Shown here piece after piece: positions 27,552-36,474 of a stretch of DNA of 63,436 nucleotides. Both the position numbers and the translations under genes were made by a program. A model generated the notes under the pieces. It had not been told where the DNA came from and did not search any database. It worked only from the letters and a program-made list of their open reading frames with translations. Where the stretch lies: assembly GCA_902592275.1 (NCBI GenBank), contig CACJDW010000007.1, positions 1 through 63,436 of the forward strand, in the 5' to 3' direction. This DNA is from an uncultured Pelagibacteraceae bacterium. Its GTDB lineage: Bacteria > Pseudomonadota > Alphaproteobacteria > Pelagibacterales > Pelagibacteraceae. How positions within the stretch are numbered: position 1 is the first letter of the stretch; every line of letters starts with the position of its first letter.

Positions 27552-28946
27552 ATGAATAAAGAAAAAAAATTAATTCCTGGATTACCTTCAGGATTTGAAG
27601 ATCGTTGGGATAAAATACTTCTTCTCAAAAAAAAGCTTTTAAAAGCTATTGAGAATAATTTTATTAAATTTGGAGCTGAGGCTTTAGAAACCCCTTCGTT
27701 TGAGATAAGTGAAAATATAGGATCTTTTTTGGCTGAAGATGACGCTAATCCTATGTCTGATGTATTCTCATTTCAGGATGGAGAAAAAAGCATTACTCTT
27801 AGGTATGATCTTTCAAGCCCACTAGCTAGATTTGTTGCTCAAAATAATCAAGAGCTTCCATCAATCTTTAAAAGGTATGCTATTCAAAATGTCTTTAGAA
27901 ATGAAAAGGCTGGTAACGGGAGGTACAGGGAATTTATGCAAGCAGATTTTGATATCGTTGGAAATGTTAATCCTGCCCAAGCAAATGCTGAGCTTTGTAA
28001 TTTAATATCAAGTACTTTGTTAGATTGTGGTCTAAAAAAAGATCAATTTACAATTAACATTAGTAATAGAAAAATAGTTCAAGGATTAATTGATGATTTA
28101 AAAATATCAGAAGAAAAGCAAGTAAAAGTAATTAGGGCAATTGATAAGTTAGATAAACCAGGTTTTGGTTTAAAAGGTGTTGAAGACCTTTTAAAAAAAG
28201 AGAGAAAAGATATAAGTGGTGCAATCACTAAGGGTGCAGATTTAAACGATGAACAAGCGTCTGAAATACTTAATTTTCTAAAAATTAAAGATTTAAAAGA
28301 ATTAAAAGAAACATTAAAAAATCCATTGTCTCAAGAAGGTATCAAGGAATTAGAACAAGTAATTGAAGTATTGGGTTACAGTTCAAATTTAAATCAGGTC
28401 AAAACTAATTTTACAATTGTTAGGGGATTAGCTTATTATTCAGATTTCATTGTTGAAACAAATCTAAATTTTAAAGTTACAAATAACAAAGGCAAAGAGG
28501 TCGATATAGGTAGTATTTGTTCTGGAGGAGCCTATGCAAAATTAATCTCGAGATTTAAAGGTGTGGATATTCCAGGCACCGGAATTAGTTTTGGAGTTGA
28601 TCGGTTGTTATTTGCTTTGATGCAATTAGATCAAATAAATGTAGATAGTCAAAAACCAGTTTTAGTTTGTGTAATGGACGAAAAATATCTTAAAAATTAC
28701 TATGAAATTTTAGATCTATTAAGAAATAATAATATCAATGCTGAAATTTTTTTAGATACAAAGAAAAATTTAGGTAAACAATTAACCTTAGCAAACAAAC
28801 GTGAGTTGGATGTTGCAATAATATGTGGTGAAAATGAATTTAATGAAAATACAGTCACTATAAAAAGCCTTAAAGGTGTTAAGGGTGAAAACAATAAAAC
28901 ATTTTCAAAAGAAAATTTAATCGATGAAGTCAAAAAACTTATCTGA
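27552..28946 (+). CDS. hisS: Histidyl-tRNA synthetase (derived alphaproteobacterial type)
   Basis: 464 aa from the ATG at 27552, 4 bp after tRNA-His. The frame is open further upstream only by running through the tRNA, which is rejected. Class II motifs are present: LRYDLSSPLARF, motif 2 VFRNEKAGNGRYREFMQADFDI, the histidine-binding RGLAYYSDFIVE (standard enzymes have RGLDYY), and motif 3 GTGISFGVDRLLFAL. A C-terminal anticodon-binding domain begins near KPVLVCVMD. It forms an overlapping operon with hisZ and hisG. No Shine-Dalgarno can exist because the upstream bases are tRNA. Confidence 0.96.
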   Translation: MNKEKKLIPGLPSGFEDRWDKILLLKKKLLKAIENNFIKFGAEALETPSFEISENIGSFLAEDDANPMSDVFSFQDGEKSITLRYDLSSPLARFVAQNNQELPSIFKRYAIQNVFRNEKAGNGRYREFMQADFDIVGNVNPAQANAELCNLISSTLLDCGLKKDQFTINISNRKIVQGLIDDLKISEEKQVKVIRAIDKLDKPGFGLKGVEDLLKKERKDISGAITKGADLNDEQASEILNFLKIKDLKELKETLKNPLSQEGIKELEQVIEVLGYSSNLNQVKTNFTIVRGLAYYSDFIVETNLNFKVTNNKGKEVDIGSICSGGAYAKLISRFKGVDIPGTGISFGVDRLLFALMQLDQINVDSQKPVLVCVMDEKYLKNYYEILDLLRNNNINAEIFLDTKKNLGKQLTLANKRELDVAIICGENEFNENTVTIKSLKGVKGENNKTFSKENLIDEVKKLI

Positions 28947-29976
28947 AAATATCCTTAGATCAGTGAAATCTAAGGGTTTTAAATATATTGATTTACCTTC
29001 AGTAATTGAGGCTAATCACATTGTTCAAAGATCAGGAGAAAACTTTAGAAAATTTATCTTTTCTTTTACGGATCAAAATGGAAGTGAGTTATGTCTAAGA
29101 CCAGATTTAACAATTGCATCTTGTTTAAGATATTTAGAAAATAATTTAAAGGGTAAGGAAAAAATTTTTTATAGTGGTCAAGCTTATCGAAAATCACAAA
29201 ATAAAAAAGACTCAATCATAAGAAATCAAATTGGATTTGAAATTTTAGGATCTAAGGATGAGAAAAATGACGATAAAGAAATTATAAATACATCTATTAA
29301 ATCACTTCAAAATATTAAATATTCTTCAGGAATACTCACTATTGGAAATGTTGAAATATTTAATTTATTAATTTCAAAATTAGATATTCCAAAGAGATGG
29401 AAGCTAAGATTATACAGACATTTCTGGAGAGAAGAGTATTTTAATGATTTATTAAAAAGATTAGAAACTAATTCAGATGTTGATCCAACAATTGTAGAAA
29501 TAGATAAACAGCGTTACATGAAAATGCTTAAAGAAGATTTATCAAATGTTGTAGCAGGAAGAACAATTAATGAAATATTAAAAAGGTTTGATCAGAAAAT
29601 AAAAGATCCTAGAAGAGCTAGTAAAGGAAAGAATGTCTCAAAAATAATAAAAGATTTCTTAAAAATTAAATGTCCCATAAATAAAGCGGCAATTGAGTTA
29701 AATAAATTTTTTAAAAAAAACAAAATAAATCTAGCTGTAGATCAAAAATATTTTCCAATCTCTAATAATAGGGTTTCAAAATTAAATGTAGTATTTTCAG
29801 CATCCTTTGGAAGGCAATTAGAATATTACACCGGAATGGTCTTTAAAATTGATATTAAATCTAAAAACTCATCAAAAAATGTTATTAATGGTGGTCGCTA
29901 TGATGGTTTGATTTCAGACTTAGGATCAAAAAAACAAACTCCAGCAGTAGGTGCTGCTTTAAATTTAAATTACTAA
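28924..29976 (+). CDS. hisZ: ATP phosphoribosyltransferase regulatory subunit HisZ
   Basis: 350 aa HisRS-like protein lacking tRNA-synthetase function. The class II fold is visible (RSGENFRKFIFSFTDQNGSELCLRPDLT, YRKSQNKKD..RNQIGFEILG, YYTGMVFKI, GGRYDGLISDLG), but the anticodon-binding domain is absent. HisZ partners with short-form HisG to make an active, histidine-regulated ATP-PRT. It overlaps hisS by 23 bp and hisG by 1 bp. hisS, hisZ and hisG side by side is a standard alphaproteobacterial cluster. Confidence 0.92.
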   Translation: MKSKNLSENILRSVKSKGFKYIDLPSVIEANHIVQRSGENFRKFIFSFTDQNGSELCLRPDLTIASCLRYLENNLKGKEKIFYSGQAYRKSQNKKDSIIRNQIGFEILGSKDEKNDDKEIINTSIKSLQNIKYSSGILTIGNVEIFNLLISKLDIPKRWKLRLYRHFWREEYFNDLLKRLETNSDVDPTIVEIDKQRYMKMLKEDLSNVVAGRTINEILKRFDQKIKDPRRASKGKNVSKIIKDFLKIKCPINKAAIELNKFFKKNKINLAVDQKYFPISNNRVSKLNVVFSASFGRQLEYYTGMVFKIDIKSKNSSKNVINGGRYDGLISDLGSKKQTPAVGAALNLNY

Positions 29977-30668
29977 TGACAAAAAATATTTTAAATATTG
30001 GTATCCCAAGTAAAGGCAGACTTAGAAAAGATGTTTTAAATATTTTTAAAAAAAATAAATTAAATCTCATTTCTGAAAGAGGAGAAAGAGATCTTTTAGG
30101 ATCAATAAAACAATTTAAAAATATTAAGATTTTATATCTTCATGCAAGAGAAATCATCGAAAGACTTGGAGACGGATCTTTGGACATAGGTTTTTCTGGC
30201 TTTGATTTATTAAAGGAAAGTGAAATTAACACTCAAAAGAAAATTAATGTTTTAAAAAGATATGATTTTGGTAAGGCTACATTAGTAGTCGCAATTCCTG
30301 ATCCATGGATAGATGTACAAACAGTTGCAGATTTAGAAGAAATTGCATTTGAATTTAAAGATAAGAAAAAGAAAAGATTAAGAGTAGCAACAAAATATCC
30401 AAACTTAACAAGGGAATTTTTGTTTTCAAAGGGCGTTACCCAATTCAAATTAATTGATAGTTTGGGTGCAACTGAAGCTTATCCTTTTATAGGCTCTTCA
30501 GAAATAATTACAGATATCACTTCTACTGGAGAAACGTTAAAGGCAAATAATCTACGTATTTTAAAGGATGGAGAGATTCTTAGATCAGAGGCTTGTATGA
30601 TGATTTCTAGGTCATCAAATAATAAAATGGGCCTTAGAAAAATTGCAAAATTACTTTCTAAAAATTAA
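29976..30668 (+). CDS. hisG: ATP phosphoribosyltransferase catalytic subunit, short form
   Basis: 230 aa. Condenses ATP with PRPP, the first step of histidine synthesis. GIPSKGRLRKDVLNIF is the N-terminal signature. RVATKYPNLTREF and ITDITSTGETLKANNL (the PRPP-binding site) are diagnostic. It ends before any C-terminal regulatory domain, as expected for the HisZ-dependent form; hisZ is immediately upstream and overlapping. Confidence 0.95.
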   Translation: MTKNILNIGIPSKGRLRKDVLNIFKKNKLNLISERGERDLLGSIKQFKNIKILYLHAREIIERLGDGSLDIGFSGFDLLKESEINTQKKINVLKRYDFGKATLVVAIPDPWIDVQTVADLEEIAFEFKDKKKKRLRVATKYPNLTREFLFSKGVTQFKLIDSLGATEAYPFIGSSEIITDITSTGETLKANNLRILKDGEILRSEACMMISRSSNNKMGLRKIAKLLSKN

Positions 30669-30686
30669 GTCTTTGCATCCAATAAT

Positions 30687-30695
30687 TGCTATACT
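30687..30695 (+). promoter_or_regulatory. Extended -10 promoter element for rmuC
   Basis: TGCTATACT matches TGnTATAAT at all but one core base. No good -35 box is present. The start would fall near 30702, leaving a leader of about 8 nt before the rmuC ATG at 30710. Confidence 0.4.
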
Positions 30696-30709
30696 AAAAA
30701 AAAAGAATC

Positions 30710-31807
30710 ATGGATATAATTTTAATTGTTTTATTGTTGTTATTAGTAGGAATTGCCTCATCAATTCTTTATCTTAATTTAAAAACTAAGCCTAAAGGGG
30801 ATAACGAAAATAAAGAAGCTGAGGAAATAGCTAATTTAAAATTAGAAATTTCAAGCTTAAAAGATACCTTAAATACTACAATCAATAGCTCACTTGGTGC
30901 AATGTCCACTTCGTTTAATAACCTATCAACTGGGGTTACTAAAGATATGACTGAAACTTTAACTAAGGTAGAAGAAAAGGTTGGTAATTTTAATCAACAA
31001 GTACAACTATTAAATCAAAGCCAAGAAGGGATAACTAAAATTTTAGCTGGGGTTAAGAAATATGGAACTCTTGCAGAATTTAGCTTAGATGCACTCATCA
31101 AAGATTTATTGCCAGCCTCTCAATTCATGACGAATGTAAAAATGAAAGAAGATACTAGTGAAAATGTGGAATTTGCTATCAAGCTTCAAGGAGATGTTTT
31201 GGTTCCTGTAGATAGTCATTTTCCAGTAGAAAAATTTAAAGCAATTACCGATGGTCATGACGCGGAAGACAAAAGGGCTGTTGCAGATGCTAGAGCAAAG
31301 TTAGCCTCAGCGTTTAAAGTAAAAGCTAAAAGTGTTAATGAAAAATATATCGTTCCACCAAAAACTACTGATTTTGCAATCGTGTATGCTCCTACAGAAA
31401 GCTTATACAAAGAACTAACTGAGTACCAAGATCCAAGTACGAAAGAATTATTAACTCAAGAGTTAATGAAAAAATATAAAGTTGTAATATGTGGACCTAA
31501 TACTCTTTCTGCTTACTTGCAGTCTTTACATATGGGCTTTCAATCATTGAAAGTACAAAAAGGTGCAACAGAAATTTATAATCATTTAAAAACAATCAGT
31601 ACAAGATTTTCTAAACATTTTGACAACATTATAGTTCTTAGAAAAAAATTAGAGGATGCTATGGGTGTTGTTGATAAATTTGGAACGGATGCAAGATCAA
31701 TTTCAAGAACTTTAGAAAACATTAAAGATCCCGAGCAGGTTGAGAAAGCTGTACAAACTGAAAACGTGGAAAAATTTGTTGAACGAAATAGGCAGCTTAA
31801 AAATTAA
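30710..31807 (+). CDS. rmuC: DNA recombination protein RmuC
   Basis: 365 aa. An N-terminal membrane anchor (about 3-22) is followed by a coiled coil (about 35-105) and the RmuC nuclease-like core: KKYGTLAEFSLDALIKDLLPASQF, IKLQGDVLVPVDSHFPVEKF, YIVPPKTTDFAIVYAPTESLY and VVICGPNTLSAYLQSL. RmuC limits inversions at short inverted repeats and has a restriction-endonuclease-like fold. It is the first of three consecutive nuclease-like genes. Confidence 0.92.
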   Translation: MDIILIVLLLLLVGIASSILYLNLKTKPKGDNENKEAEEIANLKLEISSLKDTLNTTINSSLGAMSTSFNNLSTGVTKDMTETLTKVEEKVGNFNQQVQLLNQSQEGITKILAGVKKYGTLAEFSLDALIKDLLPASQFMTNVKMKEDTSENVEFAIKLQGDVLVPVDSHFPVEKFKAITDGHDAEDKRAVADARAKLASAFKVKAKSVNEKYIVPPKTTDFAIVYAPTESLYKELTEYQDPSTKELLTQELMKKYKVVICGPNTLSAYLQSLHMGFQSLKVQKGATEIYNHLKTISTRFSKHFDNIIVLRKKLEDAMGVVDKFGTDARSISRTLENIKDPEQVEKAVQTENVEKFVERNRQLKN

Positions 31808-31844
31808 TTTCTTTTTTTCCTTAATAACGTCTATAAGAAATCTC

Positions 31845-32531
31845 ATGCAGTGGAATCAAAAATACGATTATCCAAAGTCCTCTAGAGCAACAGTTGATGG
31901 CATTAGAAGATACTTATTAGGGGAAACAAAATTACCAAGTGTCACTTCAATTTTAGATGCAACTCGATCTGAAGAAGATAAAGCAGCATTAGTAAATTGG
32001 AGAGAAAGAACTGGGCAAAAAGAGGCTGAGGCAATTACAAAAGCAGCAAGTAGCAGGGGATCTCAAATGCATAACTATTTAGAGTCTTATTTACTTGGAA
32101 GAGAAAATTTAAGTTTTTTTGAAGATAACGAACAATACAAATTAATGGCTAAAGAAATCATAGAAAAAGGTTTAAAAAATAGATTGGATGAAATTTGGGG
32201 TGTTGAGTGCACTCTTTATTACCCAGAGAAGTATGCAGGTACTGCTGATTGTGTTGGAGTTTATGAAGGAAAAGAAACAATCATTGATTTTAAACAAAGT
32301 AATAAACCAAAAAAAGCTGAGTATATAGATTCATGGCTTCTTCAAACAAGTGCATATTCATTAGCACATAATATTGTGTATAACTCCAATATCACTTCTT
32401 GTGTAATTTTGGTTTGCACAGTAGATAAATTATTCCAAGAGTTTAAAATTCAAGGGCATGATTTAATTGTTTATCAAAATTTATTTTTGGGAAGATTAAA
32501 AAAATTTAATGAGCTATCGAATTTAACTTAG
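31845..32531 (+). CDS. PD-(D/E)XK nuclease, MGME1/phage-exonuclease-like
   Basis: About 228 aa from the ATG at 31845. The frame is open upstream into rmuC, but MQWNQKYDYPKSSRATVDG is the natural start. A helical N-terminal half with GSQMHNYLESYLLG precedes the nuclease core: GVECTLYYPEKYAGTADCVG (acidic residues), then ETIIDFKQSNKPKKAEYI with the D-x-K catalytic pair, then SWLLQTSAYSLAHN with the Q..AY motif. This is the single-strand exonuclease pattern of MGME1 and related RecB-like nucleases. It lies 6 bp before an exonuclease I-like gene. Probably a recombination or end-processing enzyme. Confidence 0.72.
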   Translation: MQWNQKYDYPKSSRATVDGIRRYLLGETKLPSVTSILDATRSEEDKAALVNWRERTGQKEAEAITKAASSRGSQMHNYLESYLLGRENLSFFEDNEQYKLMAKEIIEKGLKNRLDEIWGVECTLYYPEKYAGTADCVGVYEGKETIIDFKQSNKPKKAEYIDSWLLQTSAYSLAHNIVYNSNITSCVILVCTVDKLFQEFKIQGHDLIVYQNLFLGRLKKFNELSNLT

Positions 32532-32537
32532 GATTTT

Positions 32538-33974
32538 ATGGATAAAATAGTAATTTACGATACAGAAACAACCAATAGCACAATTTGGGGCTCAATAATT
32601 GAAGTAGGTGCTGTAGTTGTCGATAAAAACTTAAAAGAAATTGGTAAGCTAAATATTCGTGGCAGAATGCCTGAGGGCGAGGTTCCAAGCGCAAAGGCCT
32701 TATTAGTTAACTCAACAAGTATTGATTTACTTACCAAAGGCAATTACTCGCATTATGATTTTTTAGGAGCTGTAGAAAACTTCTTCTCAAAAGCTGCACC
32801 AGCATTGTTTATGGGTTGGAGTAACTTAAATTTTGACAGAAGGATGTTTCATTTTAATTTTTTTAAAGGAAACAGATATCCATACATTACACATTCATCA
32901 CCTAATAAAGAACATGATGGTTTGCATGTTGCAAGAGTAGCTCAAATTTTAAATCCTGAAACTTTAAAGACCGAATTAACTGAGGCAGGCAACGAAAGTC
33001 TTGCTTTAGAAGGTTTAGCTAGACAACAAGGATTTGATACATCTCAACAACATACAGCTTATCATGATGCATTCACAAGTTTAAAAATTCTCAGAATTAT
33101 AAAAGATAAACACAAAGATAATTGGGAAAATTTCTTAAGCACATCGACAAAAAATAGCGTTGAAACTATTTTAAAAAGTGAAGGTATTTATTCAATTTTT
33201 GAAAACGTAAAAGGAAAAAATATGATGTATCTTGTTTCAACATTGCACCCAGACCACTGTTTTCATCCATCATATGCATCTTGGGGATATTTATTTGATT
33301 TAAGAAGAGATCCTGAACCGTTATTAAACTTGTCAGTAAATGATCTTAAAGTTTACTTAAAAAAGTTTAGTCCAAAAGCACTTAGAGTAATTAAAACAAA
33401 TAAAGCCCCTGTTGTTTTAGACAAAAAGTTTGCATTAAAAGAGAAGGCATATGCTGATTTAGATTTAGAAACCATTCAAAAAAGAGCAAAAATGGTTAGA
33501 AATAGTGAAAATTTTTGTAAAAATATTCAAATCATTAATAGAGAGACAGCTGAAGAAAAAGCTCAAACTCAAACCCAGGAAGATTTGTTACCAGAGGAAA
33601 CTTTATATGAAAAATTTATTCCTAATAAAGATACCCAATTGTTTAAAACGTGGCATAGTTCTTCTTGGGAAGATAAATTAAGAATGTTGGATAAGTTTCA
33701 AGATAAAAGATGTAGTTGGTTTGGGCAAAAAATTATTTATCAAGAAGCACCACATATTTTGCCACCAGATTTATATAAAAATATAAAAAGTGAAATTGCT
33801 AGACGAATTTTAAGTAAAAATAGAGAAAAGTGGCAAACTATAGGAATGGCCTACCAAGAAATTGACACCTTAAGAGACCAGGCTTCTAATCGAGATGATG
33901 AAGAGGAATTAAAAAAATTAGACGAAATAAATGAATTTATTATGTCTATAGAAAAAAAATATGAAATTGCCTAG
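32538..33974 (+). CDS. Exonuclease I-like DEDDh 3'-5' exonuclease (SbcB-like)
   Basis: 478 aa. The N-terminal DEDDh domain shows IYDTETTNST (Asp/Glu), FMGWSNLNFDRRMFHFNFF (second Asp) and HTAYHDAFTSLKIL (catalytic His/Asp). The layout and the NLNFDRRMF block resemble E. coli exonuclease I, which digests single-stranded DNA 3' to 5'. The C-terminal half is long and helical with a repeated RR/KK pattern and no clear SH3-like domain visible by eye. It is coupled to the PD-(D/E)XK gene upstream (6 bp) and followed by a thioredoxin gene. Confidence 0.78.
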   Translation: MDKIVIYDTETTNSTIWGSIIEVGAVVVDKNLKEIGKLNIRGRMPEGEVPSAKALLVNSTSIDLLTKGNYSHYDFLGAVENFFSKAAPALFMGWSNLNFDRRMFHFNFFKGNRYPYITHSSPNKEHDGLHVARVAQILNPETLKTELTEAGNESLALEGLARQQGFDTSQQHTAYHDAFTSLKILRIIKDKHKDNWENFLSTSTKNSVETILKSEGIYSIFENVKGKNMMYLVSTLHPDHCFHPSYASWGYLFDLRRDPEPLLNLSVNDLKVYLKKFSPKALRVIKTNKAPVVLDKKFALKEKAYADLDLETIQKRAKMVRNSENFCKNIQIINRETAEEKAQTQTQEDLLPEETLYEKFIPNKDTQLFKTWHSSSWEDKLRMLDKFQDKRCSWFGQKIIYQEAPHILPPDLYKNIKSEIARRILSKNREKWQTIGMAYQEIDTLRDQASNRDDEEELKKLDEINEFIMSIEKKYEIA

Positions 33975-34008
33975 TTGACTTTAAGACTGCAATTTATAGA
34001 AAGGATAT

Positions 34009-34326
34009 ATGCTTACAAATTTTAAAGACGAAGATTTTGATACTAAAATTAAAAATGAAGATGTTTCAGTCATTCAGTTTTCAGCTGAGTGGTGTGGTCC
34101 ATGTAAGGCACTAAAACCAGTAATGGATAAATTATCTGATGAATACAAAGATAAAGCTGGTTTTTATTATGCTGATGTTGAAGATGGTGGAATTAACACA
34201 GGTTCGGCTGCTGGTATTAGAGGTGTTCCAACAGTTATTATCTATAAAAAAGGTGTTGAAGTAGATAGAAAAGTTGGTGGAGTTCCTGAAAGTCACATGA
34301 AGGAATTTTTAGAAAAAAATATTTAA
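34009..34326 (+). CDS. trxA: Thioredoxin
   Basis: 105 aa. The active site is AEWCGPCKALKP (Cys29/Cys32) and the cis-proline is in GIRGVPTVIIYKKG. Cytoplasmic dithiol reductant for ribonucleotide reductase and other clients. It is preceded by AGAAAGGATAT before the ATG at 34009. It overlaps folC tail-to-tail by 4 bp. trxA beside folC-accD is a common alphaproteobacterial arrangement. Confidence 0.94.
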   Translation: MLTNFKDEDFDTKIKNEDVSVIQFSAEWCGPCKALKPVMDKLSDEYKDKAGFYYADVEDGGINTGSAAGIRGVPTVIIYKKGVEVDRKVGGVPESHMKEFLEKNI

Positions 34327-35603
34327 TTTAAATTTAAAACTTCACCCGCAAGATATAACGACCCGGTAATTAGTATTATATCGTTTTGTTTTACAGGGAT
34401 TGATTTTATAGCATCCTCTATACTTTCCTTGTAATTTATATTTGAAAAGCTATTAAGCTTATCTTTAAGCTCTTTTCCTTTAATTGAATTAGGTTGATTA
34501 GGTATATCTATTGTAGTCAATGTAGCAATATCCTTAAAGAAACTCATATATTCTTTATGATCTTTATTAGCCATCATTCCAAGAATGATATGTTTATTGC
34601 AATCCAAACTTTCTAAGTATTCGTTCAAAACTTTTGCACCTAAAGGATTATGAGATCCATCAACAAAAAGTTTGTGATCTTTTACAAGCTCTTTAAGTTT
34701 TCCAGACTTAATTTCTTGCAGTCTTGCAATACTATTTATTTTTAAAATACCTTTTTTAATATGATCATCTTTAATATTTAAATCTTTCAAAGTTCTTAGG
34801 GTTGCAATAGCAGTTGAGACATTTTCTAACTGAAATTGGCCCTTAACATTTGGTATAGGTAATTTTAATCCCCCAAATTGATCTTCATAATAAAAGAAAT
34901 CATTTTCTTGCATTGTAAAACTATAATTTTCGTTATGGAAAACTTTATTTGATCTATTATTAGATATTGTTTTTTTAATATTATCTGCAATTTCTTTATT
35001 GCTTTGTTTTGCTACTATAATATTTGATTTTAAAAGGCTTGATGTTTTTTCAAAAATAATTCTTTCAACATTTTGATCATTTTCAGGTAACCAATCTAAA
35101 TGATCAAGTCCAATAGAGGTTACAACGCTAGCAAGGTTATTTTTTAATATATTTGTGGCATCAAATCTAAAGAATAATCCACTCTCAATTAAATTGATAT
35201 TTTCTGGGTATTGAGATGCTTTTAAGAAATAAGCTGCAGTAAGTATTTCAAAAAAAGTAATCGGTTCATTATTGTTAGCATTTTCAATTTCCTCAAGTAA
35301 ATTTGCTAAATCATCATCATTCAACTCTTCATTATTAAAAACAAACCTTTCGTTAATACTTTTGATGTGTGGGCTTGTATAGACATTACATTTTAAATTT
35401 GCTTCTTTTAAAATTGATAACATTGCTTGGATAGTTGAATATTTTCCATTAGTTCCAACAATTGAAATTGCTTTGATTTTATCTTGAGGACTCCCTAGTC
35501 TTTTGCAGAGATTTTGAATACGATCTAGACTTAAATCTATTTCTTTAGGATGCAACTTTTGTAAGCGACTGACTATCTTCTGAAGTTTCATTTTGTTCAG
35601 CAC
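34323..35603 (-). CDS. folC: Bifunctional folylpolyglutamate / dihydrofolate synthase
   Basis: 426 aa, Mur-ligase fold. Adds glutamate to folates. Visible are ISIVGTNGKYSTI (P-loop), YTSPHIKSINERF (folate-binding), SGLFFRFDATN, TSIGLDHLDWLP, and VDGSHNPLGAKVL. The P-loop reads GTNGKYST where GTNGKGS is usual: one glycine is Tyr. It may start at 35603 or at a second ATG at 35591. It overlaps accD by about 47-59 bp, an unusually long overlap. Confidence 0.93.
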   Translation of the reverse strand: MLNKMKLQKIVSRLQKLHPKEIDLSLDRIQNLCKRLGSPQDKIKAISIVGTNGKYSTIQAMLSILKEANLKCNVYTSPHIKSINERFVFNNEELNDDDLANLLEEIENANNNEPITFFEILTAAYFLKASQYPENINLIESGLFFRFDATNILKNNLASVVTSIGLDHLDWLPENDQNVERIIFEKTSSLLKSNIIVAKQSNKEIADNIKKTISNNRSNKVFHNENYSFTMQENDFFYYEDQFGGLKLPIPNVKGQFQLENVSTAIATLRTLKDLNIKDDHIKKGILKINSIARLQEIKSGKLKELVKDHKLFVDGSHNPLGAKVLNEYLESLDCNKHIILGMMANKDHKEYMSFFKDIATLTTIDIPNQPNSIKGKELKDKLNSFSNINYKESIEDAIKSIPVKQNDIILITGSLYLAGEVLNLN

Positions 35604-36474
35604 TTATATCAGAGTTTTTCTTTAACAATATTGATAATAAAGTTCCAATTTTTGATGCAAGCTCTTTACGCTCAACAATTAAATCAACAAAACCAGTTTT
35701 TTCAACATATTCACTTTTTTGGAAACCTTCAGGTAGCTCTTCTTTAACAGTTCCTTGAATTACTCTTGCACCCGCAAATGCAATTAAAGCTCCTGGTTCT
35801 GCAATGTGAATATCACCTAACATAGCGTATGATGCAGTAATACCCCCTGCTGTTGGATCAGTTATGCAAACCAAATATGGAAGTCCGTTTTTTTTTAATT
35901 CATTAATTGCAAGTGTTGTTCTTGTCATCTGAGATAATGATATTAAACTTTCCATCATTCTCATTCCACCGCCAGCGCTTATACATAAAAAAGGTGTTTG
36001 ATTTTCTATTGCATGCTGTATTCCATATAAAAAAGCTTCACCTTCTGCAGCAGCCATAGAAGCACCCAAAAAATCAAAATCAGAGGCTACAGCCGTAATT
36101 TTAATATTATTTATTGTTCCAGAAGCAACCATCATTCCACATTCTAATCCTGTTTTTTTTCGAGCACTTTTCAATCTTTCTTTGTAAGGTTTAGAATCTG
36201 TCCAATTAAGCGGATCATCTTTTGGTATTGGAGTTTTGAAAATCTCGTAATTGTTTTTTCCAAACAATATATCAAATCTTTGCTTTGGCTTTATTCTATG
36301 ATGTTTATTACAATCAGGACAAACCCAAAGATTTTTTTCTAAATCAGTTTTAAGAATAGGTCCTCTACAGCATGAGGTCCAATCACTTTTTGCGATATCT
36401 TCTTTAGTAGCTCTATCACGTATAGCAGTTTTAATTTTTTCACCTGCTTTAATAATTTTAGTTATCCAGTTCAT
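35545..36474 (-). CDS. accD: Acetyl-CoA carboxylase carboxyltransferase subunit beta
   Basis: 309 aa. With AccA it moves the carboxyl group from biotin to acetyl-CoA. The N-terminal zinc-ribbon region is WTSCCRGPI...VCPDCNKHH: the second CxxC is normal, but the first pair is adjacent (CC) and not CxxC. The crotonase-fold core has SAGGGMRMMESLISLSQM and SYAMLGDIHIAEPGALIAFAGARVI. The last 20 or so residues are acidic and overlap folC. It is coupled to trpA by a 4-bp overlap. Confidence 0.95.
   Translation of the reverse strand: MNWITKIIKAGEKIKTAIRDRATKEDIAKSDWTSCCRGPILKTDLEKNLWVCPDCNKHHRIKPKQRFDILFGKNNYEIFKTPIPKDDPLNWTDSKPYKERLKSARKKTGLECGMMVASGTINNIKITAVASDFDFLGASMAAAEGEAFLYGIQHAIENQTPFLCISAGGGMRMMESLISLSQMTRTTLAINELKKNGLPYLVCITDPTAGGITASYAMLGDIHIAEPGALIAFAGARVIQGTVKEELPEGFQKSEYVEKTGFVDLIVERKELASKIGTLLSILLKKNSDISAEQNETSEDSQSLTKVAS

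Noticed and set aside
31740..31844. Upstream extension of the PD-(D/E)XK gene into rmuC
   Set aside because: The extra 35 codons overlap rmuC and look non-conserved; the ATG at 31845 fits a natural start.
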